In this document: one piece after another, positions 1 to 5,233 of the stretch
Numbering within the stretch: position 1 is the first letter of the stretch
How the letters are laid out: each line of letters begins with the position of its first letter
Source of the DNA: an uncultured Prevotellaceae bacterium
GTDB lineage: Bacteria; Bacteroidota; Bacteroidia; Bacteroidales; Bacteroidaceae
DNA: 5,233 bases
Direction: 5' to 3'
Assembly (NCBI GenBank): GCA_958404085.1
Contig: CATXZX010000168.1
Location: forward strand, 1 to 5,233
The notes under the pieces: generated by a model
Told to the model about the DNA's origin: nothing
Database searches by the model: none
Seen by the model: only the letters and a program-made list of their open reading frames with translations
Program-made: the position numbers and the translations under genes

Positions 1-1156
1 GAACGAACATGGCAGCCATATCGACTTCCTGCGCCTCGCTGGAAGTGGAACGATACGTATTCCATCCCGGGTCGAAACTCAAAAGATAACCACTGGTAGC
101 CGTACCTTTGGGTTTCATATTATAGGTATTGTTACCCTGACTTCTATCTGAAAGATAACGTTTTACGAACACAGAGTCCGTTTCGGCCATCGGGTACAGC
201 GTCTTGAACTGTTCGGTCAGCGAACGGTTGTAGACAGGAACGGCGAAACGCTCCAGCATATGGCTGAAGATATTCGTCTGTCCGTTTGTACGGAGTACTT
301 CGGCCATATTGCCCGGAGTCACCAATACCTTGTCAAGCTGGTGTACATAACCGTTCAGACAGGTTACGTCGCCATCCACGACCTTTGCGCCATAAATGAA
401 TGCGGGATTCGTTTCGTTGGGTTCGCGGAAGGTCCGGCCTACGATAGTCTCGACATCGTCAACCGTAATATTCTTCTCACCCATCTGACCTTCGAGGAAA
501 TGGGTCATCAAAGGCACGGTATTATCGGAAACGAGGTAAATACCCTTTCCGGGTTCACGGAAGCGAGCCCAGTAGTCAAAACCCAAGTCCTCAGACTCTA
601 CCGACAGCGTGTGAGGAATGGCATCGTCATCGAAGCGGTAGAAAGGCAATGTATCCAGCAAAGAGAGCGAAGACGTCTGACGCAGACACATATTTTTCGT
701 ACCACCAGCCAAGGTTCCAAGCATCTCACGCAGGTAAGCGTTATCCAGCATGGAACCGTTAAGCAACACTTTCATCTGCGAGGTCGACAGATCATCAAAA
801 CTCTTCACGCCCCAGGGGTTGTTTGCGAAGAAATCCTGATATGCGTCGTCACTCGCAACGAACATCGTCTTACTACCCGTCCGGTCAAGCACCTCGCGGT
901 ACTTCAGCGAGTCGATCAAACGTACGACGTTCGAATACATTGGTTTACCATTGGCGTCAGTCTTCGTTTTCAGATAACTGTAAATACTTGCACCCAGATA
1001 CGAAGGCTTCGTATCGGGCAAGTCATAATCATCCGAACATGAAGAGTACGTCAATCCGCAAGTCACCATGAGGCACAGGCCACGGACCCATGTCTTTCCC
1101 ATTTTGCTAAAACGGTCTTTCATACACATCAAATTAAGTTTTATACTTGTTTTCAT
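1..1156 (-). CDS. Fasciclin (FAS1) domain surface lipoprotein, partial (C-terminus outside window)
   Basis: Translating the minus strand from 1156 to the window edge gives an unbroken frame of 385 codons with no stop, so the gene continues past base 1. The N-terminus has basic residues, a hydrophobic run (about residues 26-37, VRGLCLMVTCGL) and then TYSSC with Cys at 40 followed by SDDYD. This is a lipoprotein signal with the acidic surface-export tag seen in Bacteroidota, although Tyr at -3 is a weak lipobox residue. Residues 97-139 (KTMFVASDDAYQDFF...LLNGSML) resemble the opening of a FAS1 fold, and 'LNGYVHQLDKVL' at 267-278 resembles its closing motif. A second FAS1 unit seems to begin near 291 (TNGQTNIFSHMLERF). 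FAS1 domains usually mediate adhesion or binding; the ligand here is unknown. The start is uncertain. ATG 1156 is the first after an in-frame stop and follows an AAAGAA stretch; ATGs at 1129, 1123 and 1102 are in the same frame, and the last two would give a shorter, more usual signal peptide. In Bacteroidota such proteins are often found near SusC/SusD genes, but none is visible here. Confidence 0.85.
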   Translation of the reverse strand, partial: MKTSIKLNLMCMKDRFSKMGKTWVRGLCLMVTCGLTYSSCSDDYDLPDTKPSYLGASIYSYLKTKTDANGKPMYSNVVRLIDSLKYREVLDRTGSKTMFVASDDAYQDFFANNPWGVKSFDDLSTSQMKVLLNGSMLDNAYLREMLGTLAGGTKNMCLRQTSSLSLLDTLPFYRFDDDAIPHTLSVESEDLGFDYWARFREPGKGIYLVSDNTVPLMTHFLEGQMGEKNITVDDVETIVGRTFREPNETNPAFIYGAKVVDGDVTCLNGYVHQLDKVLVTPGNMAEVLRTNGQTNIFSHMLERFAVPVYNRSLTEQFKTLYPMAETDSVFVKRYLSDRSQGNNTYNMKPKGTATSGYLLSFDPGWNTYRSTSSEAQEVDMAAMFV

Positions 1157-1191
1157 TGTTCTTTACATATAGATACTATCTCGCGTAACAG

Positions 1192-1199
1192 CAAAATTA
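1192..1199 (-). promoter_or_regulatory. Candidate Bacteroides-type -7 promoter box for the fasciclin gene
   Basis: On the minus strand this reads TAATTTTG, an exact match to the Bacteroidota primary sigma factor -7 consensus TAnnTTTG, and it is followed by C as in many natural examples. It lies 35 bases upstream of ATG 1156, which would leave a leader of roughly 25-30 bases (about 60 to ATG 1123). No clear TTTG -33 element is seen at the usual spacing, so the call rests on one box and on its position in front of a gene that is about 480 bases from its neighbour. Confidence 0.45.
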
Positions 1200-1396
1200 A
1201 TAGTTTTTCATTATTCCGCCGCATGTTTCCCTATCTGTATTTATCTACTTAGGATTGTTTAACAATTCATCTTCGTACAACGTTAAAACGACACGCAACT
1301 CAAATGAAAAGTTCTGTCAAAAACCATGAAACTCACCTTTCGGCAGCTCTTCGGGTTCTTTTCATATTGTTTTTTCGCACCGAATTTTTTTTACCG

Positions 1397-1422
1397 GTCC
1401 GGCTTTTCAAAGAAAACCGGAC
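1397..1422. repeat. GC-rich inverted repeat (hairpin)
   Basis: GTCCGG (1397-1402) pairs perfectly with CCGGAC (1417-1422). After one C/A mismatch the inner TTTT (1404-1407) can pair with GAAA (1412-1415, one G-T wobble), leaving a four-base loop. A run of eight T (1385-1392, plus strand) lies just outside the lower-coordinate arm. Read along the minus strand, the direction of the flanking genes, that run is A8 after the hairpin, so this is not a standard intrinsic terminator for those genes. Its role is unknown. Confidence 0.6.
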
Positions 1423-1432
1423 GGAAAGCCCT

Positions 1433-1491
1433 CGTGAGAATCGCGTATTTCAGAAAATCCGACAGATTGTTCGGAATACGCAATTCTCACG
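1433..1491. repeat. Long imperfect inverted repeat, 19-base arms with 21-base loop
   Basis: The arm CGTGAGAATCGCGTATTTC (1433-1451) is complementary to 1473-1491, apart from one C/A mismatch at 1442/1482 and one T-G wobble at 1450/1473-1474. A further T-A pair (1432/1492) extends the outer end. The intervening 21 bases (1452-1472) hold a weaker internal dyad, TCCGA/TCGGA, which overlaps the arm edge. No T tract follows on either strand, so a simple intrinsic terminator is not supported. It could be a structured RNA element, a protein-binding dyad or the relic of a small inverted-repeat element. Confidence 0.7.
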
Positions 1492-1495
1492 AAGT

Positions 1496-1505
1496 ACGGA
1501 TCCGT
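1496..1505. repeat. Perfect 10-base palindrome
   Basis: ACGGATCCGT is its own reverse complement and lies four bases from the outer end of the longer inverted repeat at 1433-1491. On its own a palindrome of this length is weak evidence for a protein-binding site; it is noted because it sits in a cluster of dyads. Confidence 0.35.
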
Positions 1506-1547
1506 GTTAAATTTACCGATCAAGCAGTTCTTTTACTACAAGCATCA

Positions 1548-1585
1548 CTATATATATAAATGTACGCGTACATTATATTATATAG
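1548..1585. repeat. 16-base perfect palindrome extended by AT-rich arms; possible 3' end structure
   Basis: AATGTACGCGTACATT (1559-1574) is a perfect palindrome. Its flanks, CTATATATATA on the left and ATATTATATAG on the right, continue the pairing to 1548/1585 if one base is bulged on each side (1558 and 1579). The dyad starts about 50 bases beyond the stop codon of the beta-galactosidase, where a transcript-end structure would be expected. No U run follows in the minus direction, so it is at best an atypical terminator or 3' stabilising stem. An operator-like site is the alternative. Confidence 0.5.
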
Positions 1586-1635
1586 GACATTCGAAAATCA
1601 AACACAGCCGTCCCATCCTATAAACATCCTACCGT

Positions 1636-4600
1636 TTAACGGCAAGGCTTCATGACAAATGAAAATTCCTGGTCGGCATACGGAATACGATACTCGGACA
1701 ACGGGCGCGCGCCCCACGTATTGATACAGGCCAGACCACTCTGGCGGGCAGCGATATGAACCTCCGTAAAGGGGCGTTCCACCAAATCGCCGGAATGCTT
1801 CTGATACCGGGCTTTGTCATTGCCTCCGTCGAGGTCTTCGGTCAGATAATTCAATGCACCACACTCCATGGCCTTATCCGAGCGGAACTCGATGCCGTCA
1901 CCTTCATTCGTTTTCATTCTCCAGTAACGCACCTCCGTCTTGTTGCCACTCTCTTGTGGACGGACATAACCGTAGTACTGCGAAACCACGGGCTGCACGT
2001 AGTGTCCCAGCAGGTCACCGTTATTCCGGTCGCAATAGTTCTCGCCCGGTCCCTTACCGTAATAGTCGACGGTATTGTAAGCCTTGTTCAGGACGAGTTT
2101 CATGCCGAAGCGCATCAGTTCGGGTTTGTTCTTGGCGTTGGCATCAACCGTCAGCTTTTCATTGACAGTTATCGAACCGTTCTTTTTCATCACATACGTC
2201 ATGGTCAGTTTCGACACCGTCTCCGGCATGTCGTACACGGCCGTTACCTGCTTTGCACCGTTGTCCAGGTCTTTGCACTCAAAAGACGTCAGTTTCATCT
2301 GCGGATTCCGCCATACGCCGAAGCGGTTCGGCAGTCCGGCACCGTAGTCGTTGTCGGTCGGCGCACGCCAAAAGTCCGGACGGAGCGAATACCCCTCTTC
2401 CATCGCCGGACGGCCGTCTACGTCGTAATAGTCCATCCAGCCGGTCGACTTGTTGAATGTCGCACTCACTCCGGCAGCCGACAGCGTGAGCGATGCCAAC
2501 TGTTCATCCTTCACGACAGCACCCTGATACGGGCAAGCCGCAGCACCTTGGCAGCACTTGTCCCAAGCCGAAAAATCGTACGGACGCACACAGAACTGGT
2601 CGTAAGCAATCTCCGTCCCGGCCGGCATCAACGGCTCGGAAGCCTTCAGGCGGAAAGAAACATTCAGCATCAGTTCGCCCTCGGCACCCTCGGGTACCGC
2701 ATAGTCCGAAAGCGTTACGCGGCTACACTCCTGCGGCTTCAGCGAGAGAGCCGGAACCGTTCCGCAGCGCACCGGCTCGCCATTGGCCGTCAACGTCCAT
2801 TCAAGCATGACATTGTCCAGCGTGCGGAAAAAGAATTCGTTGTAGATTTCCAGGGCTCCGGTTTTCAGATCTACCGGTTTGGCCCAGATATTCTGGTGAT
2901 AATAACGTACCTCGTGCGCATGGGGATTCGGATTGCGGTCGGGGCTGACCAGGCCGTTGCAGTTGAAGTTGTGGTCGCTGGCCGGATAGCGGCCGTAATC
3001 GCCTCCGTACGTATAAATCATTTTTCCGTCCTTGTTCCAGCCACGCAGTCCCTGGTCCACAAAGTCCCAGATGAAACCTCCCTGATACTTCGGATACTTG
3101 CGGATCAGGTCCCAGTACTGTTTAAAACCGCCCATCGAGTTACCCATGGCATGTGCATACTCGCACTGAATCAACGGACGGTCGCCGTTGCCTTTGGAAT
3201 AGTTCTCGCAATATTCATAGCCGGCATACATCGGGCAACAGATGTCGGAAAACTCCTTCGGTGCCTGCTCATACTGCACGGGACGGCTGGGGTCGTAGGC
3301 TTTGACGTACTTATAGGCCTTTTCGAAATTCGGTCCATAGCCCGACTCGTTGCCCAGACTCCAGAAGATGATGCTGGGATGGTTCTTGTAAATCTTCACA
3401 TTGTGTTCGTTGCGCTCGATGTGCGTCTGCTCGTACATGGGATTCTTGGCCAACGTTTTGTCGCCATAGCCCATGCCGTGCGTCTCGATATTGGCCTCTG
3501 CCACCAGGTAGATACCGTACTGGTCGCACAAATCGTACCAACGGGGGTCGTTGGGATAATGACAGGTACGTACCGCATTGATGTTCAGTTCTTTCATTAC
3601 CTTTATATCCTGAATCATGCGTTCCACCGACACCACGTAGCCGCCGTCGGGGTCGAGTTCGTGGCGGTCGGCTCCCTTGAACAATACAGGCTGTCCGTTC
3701 ACCAAAAGCTGTCCACCCTTGATCTCTATCTTGCGGAAGCCCACCTTTACAGGAACACACTCCTCGACACGGCCTCCCTTATCATTCAACGACACATAGA
3801 GCGTATAGAGCGCAGGAGTCTCGGCCGTCCAGCGTACCGGCCCTTCCACACTGAGGCGGCAATTGGTTTTGCCATTCTTGCCCGAGATGGCAAGCGAAGA
3901 GGCAGCCACCTCGCGGCCGTCGGGACCGACCAGGCGGAAATCGGCCATACGGCCCGACGCATTGCTCCAGTCACACGCAATGTCGAGTACGCCGTTGCGG
4001 TAGTTGTCCGTCAGGTCGGGTGTCACGAAGATGTCCTTCATGTAAGCCTGGGGACGTGCGTAGAGATACACCTCGCGCGCAATACCCGTCAGGCGCCAGA
4101 AGTCCTGGTCCTCGGCATACGACCCGTCACACCAGCGCATCACCTGCATGGCGATGAGGTTCTCCTTGCCGGGGACGAGGTATTTGGTCAGGTCGAACTC
4201 GACAGCCGTCTTGCTGTCTTCGCTGTAACCCACCGGCCGGCCGTTTACCCAAAGTTGAAGGTTGGACGTGGCCGAACCGACGTGCATATAGATGTTTTCG
4301 CCCTTCCACGATGCCGGCACCACGACGATGCGGCGGTACGAACCGGTGAAGTTGTTGCGTTCCTCTACAAAAGGCGGATTCTTGGCAAACTGCGTGTACC
4401 AGGAATAACCTACGTTTTTATAAATAGGTTCGCCGTAGCCATTGACCTCGAAAATGCCGGGAACCTGAAAATCGCCCCATGCACTGTCGTCGTACGTAGT
4501 CTTGAAGAAGTCGGCCGGCGCCTCGTTGTGGTGGCGCACCCACTTGAACTTCCATTTTCCCTCGAGCGACATGTAGCGGGACGACCGCACCTTGTCTCCC

Positions 4601-4755
4601 TTGCGGGCCAGCTCCGCATTTTCGTAGGCGAAGAAAGCCGCCCGCGAAGGCTCGCAATTCACCCTGTTGGCCGACGGGTCGAGCCAATAGGGCGTCTTCT
4701 GTGCCCACAGCGACACCGCCGCCATGCAACACAAGGACAAAAACATTTTTTTCAT
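1636..4755 (-). CDS. Secreted glycoside hydrolase family 2 beta-galactosidase (LacZ-like)
   Basis: This complete 1039-residue protein hydrolyses terminal beta-D-galactosyl bonds by the retaining GH2 mechanism; it is close in length to E. coli LacZ (1023). The signal peptide MKKMFLSLCCMAAVSLWAQ suggests export, probably to the periplasm. There follow a GH2 sugar-binding domain (about 57-235), an Ig-like domain (about 240-340), the TIM barrel (about 342-640), a DUF4981-type Ig domain (about 655-735) and the beta-galactosidase small-chain domain (about 757-1036). The acid/base is Glu470 in SLGNESGYG and the nucleophile Glu532 in CEYAHAMGN. Other LacZ landmarks are kept: RWCDGSYAEDQDFW (Asp210), GADRHELDP, HYPNDPRWYDLCDQYG, EANIETHGM (His426), GGFIWDFVDQGL, NCNGLVSPDR and the substrate-site Trp in INTWG (Trp1014). 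The ATG at 4755 gives a complete signal peptide and follows an A-rich AATAAAAGAATG stretch without a Shine-Dalgarno, as usual in Bacteroidota. It starts 30 bases after the upstream gene, so cotranscription is likely. A lactose, galactan or host-glycan substrate cannot be told apart from sequence alone. Confidence 0.96.
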   Translation of the reverse strand: MKKMFLSLCCMAAVSLWAQKTPYWLDPSANRVNCEPSRAAFFAYENAELARKGDKVRSSRYMSLEGKWKFKWVRHHNEAPADFFKTTYDDSAWGDFQVPGIFEVNGYGEPIYKNVGYSWYTQFAKNPPFVEERNNFTGSYRRIVVVPASWKGENIYMHVGSATSNLQLWVNGRPVGYSEDSKTAVEFDLTKYLVPGKENLIAMQVMRWCDGSYAEDQDFWRLTGIAREVYLYARPQAYMKDIFVTPDLTDNYRNGVLDIACDWSNASGRMADFRLVGPDGREVAASSLAISGKNGKTNCRLSVEGPVRWTAETPALYTLYVSLNDKGGRVEECVPVKVGFRKIEIKGGQLLVNGQPVLFKGADRHELDPDGGYVVSVERMIQDIKVMKELNINAVRTCHYPNDPRWYDLCDQYGIYLVAEANIETHGMGYGDKTLAKNPMYEQTHIERNEHNVKIYKNHPSIIFWSLGNESGYGPNFEKAYKYVKAYDPSRPVQYEQAPKEFSDICCPMYAGYEYCENYSKGNGDRPLIQCEYAHAMGNSMGGFKQYWDLIRKYPKYQGGFIWDFVDQGLRGWNKDGKMIYTYGGDYGRYPASDHNFNCNGLVSPDRNPNPHAHEVRYYHQNIWAKPVDLKTGALEIYNEFFFRTLDNVMLEWTLTANGEPVRCGTVPALSLKPQECSRVTLSDYAVPEGAEGELMLNVSFRLKASEPLMPAGTEIAYDQFCVRPYDFSAWDKCCQGAAACPYQGAVVKDEQLASLTLSAAGVSATFNKSTGWMDYYDVDGRPAMEEGYSLRPDFWRAPTDNDYGAGLPNRFGVWRNPQMKLTSFECKDLDNGAKQVTAVYDMPETVSKLTMTYVMKKNGSITVNEKLTVDANAKNKPELMRFGMKLVLNKAYNTVDYYGKGPGENYCDRNNGDLLGHYVQPVVSQYYGYVRPQESGNKTEVRYWRMKTNEGDGIEFRSDKAMECGALNYLTEDLDGGNDKARYQKHSGDLVERPFTEVHIAARQSGLACINTWGARPLSEYRIPYADQEFSFVMKPCR

Positions 4756-4785
4756 TTACATTCTTTTATTATATGATACATCAAC
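4756..4785 (-). promoter_or_regulatory. Short intergenic leader of the beta-galactosidase gene
   Basis: Only 30 bases separate the upstream stop from the beta-galactosidase ATG. On the minus strand it is AT-rich, with the purine stretch AATAAAAGAA ending six bases before the ATG. No GGAGG-like site and no TAnnTTTG -7 box is present, so translation probably relies on an A-rich, weakly structured leader, and transcription probably reads through from the upstream gene or from a promoter inside it. Confidence 0.45.
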
Positions 4786-5233
4786 TTATTTCTGCTTAGC
4801 GGACTGTGCAAAGCACTCGATCTCTATCAGCCACTCGGGCCGGCACACACGCGCCAGAGTCAGCACGAAAGGAACTTGCGGAAAACGCCGGCGCAGGTAT
4901 GCGCCGACCCAGGGAGCATCGCTCACATCGCGCAGGTAAACCGTCATCCACGACATGTCGGAAAGCCGGGCACCGCCGGCCTCGAGCAACTTGGCGATGT
5001 TCAGAAAGAGCCGCTCCGTCTGCGCCTGCACATCGCCGCGGAAAAGGCACTCTCCGTGACGGTCGATGCTCGCCGTGCCCGAAATGAGGTGCAGCGATGA
5101 CGCATCGGAAAAAGTGAGCGACGTGCCGCGCTCGAAGGCCACCCCATACTCGCGTGTGGGGTTCAGGTAATCGGTAGCCTGCAGGTAACCGACCGACGAA
5201 AGGTCGGAACGGCGGACCGAAAGGAAATCGATG
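4786..5233 (-). CDS. RidA/YjgF-fold protein, probably chorismatase-like (FkbO/Hyg5/XanB2), C-terminal part
   Basis: The frame is open from the window edge to a stop at 4786-4788, giving 148 visible residues; the N-terminus lies outside. A GTG at 5142 would make a 118-residue protein, but the 30 upstream codons (IDFLSVRRSDLSSVGYLQAT...) read as real protein, so an internal start is unlikely. The visible part has the RidA pattern: LISGTASID (49-57), GDVQAQTERLFLNIAKLL (66-83), a GGARLSDMSWMTVYLRD strand (86-102), and ARVCRPEWLIEIECFA (127-142) at the end. A plain RidA is about 130 residues and starts close to its first strand. The GTASI and VCRP..LIEIE motifs, with extra sequence in front (YLNPTREYG), fit instead the C-terminal half of chorismatases, which convert chorismate to hydroxybenzoates or dihydroxycyclohexadiene acids. 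In XanB2 the product feeds an aryl polyene pigment; that role here is inference only. The main alternative is another two-domain Rid-family protein. The beta-galactosidase follows 30 bases downstream on the same strand. Confidence 0.8.
   Translation of the reverse strand, partial: IDFLSVRRSDLSSVGYLQATDYLNPTREYGVAFERGTSLTFSDASSLHLISGTASIDRHGECLFRGDVQAQTERLFLNIAKLLEAGGARLSDMSWMTVYLRDVSDAPWVGAYLRRRFPQVPFVLTLARVCRPEWLIEIECFAQSAKQK

Larger units (their letters stand above)
1157..1635. other. AT-rich intergenic spacer with several dyad symmetries, no convincing gene
   Basis: This stretch separates the beta-galactosidase stop from the fasciclin gene start. It is visibly richer in A and T than the flanking genes. 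Small plus-strand frames (68 and 77 codons, starting at 1304 and 1326) overlap each other, resemble nothing I recognise and run through the inverted repeats, so I do not call them genes. The spacer holds a candidate promoter (1192-1199), a small dyad ATTGTT-T-AACAAT at 1254-1266, a GC-rich hairpin (1397-1422), a long imperfect inverted repeat (1433-1491), the palindrome ACGGATCCGT (1496-1505) and a larger AT-flanked palindrome (1548-1585). Its length is enough to contain the 3' end of the upstream transcript, the promoter and leader of the next gene, and possibly a small RNA. No coding or RNA family can be assigned by eye. Confidence 0.7.

Noticed and set aside
260..1042. A 260-codon plus-strand frame at the left end
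   Set aside because: It lies antisense to the fasciclin lipoprotein, whose minus-strand translation has a lipoprotein signal and FAS1 motifs; the plus-strand product resembles nothing.
1385..1422. Intrinsic terminator from the GC-rich hairpin and the T8 run
   Set aside because: On the plus strand the T run comes before the hairpin, and on the minus strand it reads as A8, so neither direction has hairpin followed by U run.
1549..1558. TA microsatellite (slippage-prone repeat)
   Set aside because: Only about five TA units, and they are better explained as one arm of the larger dyad at 1548-1585.
1304..1559. Two overlapping small plus-strand frames (68 and 77 codons) in the spacer
   Set aside because: They overlap in different frames, have no family resemblance and run through the inverted repeats. 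A small cationic peptide cannot be excluded, but nothing supports it.
1756..4776. A 1006-codon open frame on the plus strand opposite the beta-galactosidase
   Set aside because: It is the antisense shadow of a clear GH2 gene with intact motifs. Long antisense frames arise when the real gene avoids TTA, CTA and TCA codons. Its translation has no recognisable domain and is rich in Arg, His and Val, as expected of antisense reading.
4786..5100. Other plus- and minus-strand frames over the right end
   Set aside because: They are alternative readings of the RidA-fold gene in a GC-rich stretch and lack any recognisable motif.
4786..5142. A complete 118-residue RidA protein starting at GTG 5142
   Set aside because: The same frame stays open for 30 more codons to the window edge with protein-like, chorismatase-like sequence (YLNPTREYG), so the GTG is more likely an internal valine.

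Overview
The window looks like a stretch of chromosome from a member of the Bacteroidales (Bacteroides, Phocaeicola, Prevotella, Alistipes or a relative). Three things point there: a FAS1 (fasciclin) lipoprotein whose acidic 'CSDDYD' start is typical of Bacteroidota surface lipoproteins, a secreted 1039-residue GH2 beta-galactosidase with an '...WAQ' signal peptide end, and A-rich rather than Shine-Dalgarno-type leaders. The genus cannot be fixed from this sequence alone.

All three real genes lie on the minus strand, so transcription runs from high to low coordinates. At 5233-4786 is the C-terminal part of a protein with a RidA/YjgF-like fold. Its GTASI and VCRP...EIE motifs fit best the chorismatase family (FkbO/Hyg5/XanB2), whose members cut chorismate to hydroxybenzoates or related acids. 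Its start lies beyond the window. After only 30 bases comes the complete GH2 beta-galactosidase (4755-1636), with both catalytic glutamates and all family domains present. The short gap makes cotranscription likely, although the two functions are not obviously linked.

The spacer from 1635 to 1157 is about 480 bases, AT-rich and without a convincing gene. It is unusually rich in dyad symmetry: a 16-base perfect palindrome extended by AT-rich arms just after the beta-galactosidase, a 10-base palindrome, a long imperfect inverted repeat with 19-base arms, and a GC-rich hairpin beside a T8 tract. Near its other end is a TAATTTTG box that matches the Bacteroides -7 promoter consensus and probably serves the next gene.

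At 1156-1 is the N-terminal part (about 385 residues) of a fasciclin-domain lipoprotein that runs out of the window. Proteins of this kind often accompany SusC/SusD-type outer-membrane uptake systems, but no SusC, SusD or regulator is visible here. The beta-galactosidase probably acts in the periplasm on beta-galactosides, the fasciclin protein is probably displayed at the cell surface, and the chorismatase-like protein has no signal visible in the part present. I see no rRNA, tRNA, CRISPR array, insertion sequence or phage gene, and nothing that must be a new system. The structured spacer and the chorismatase/beta-galactosidase pairing are the points most worth a second look.
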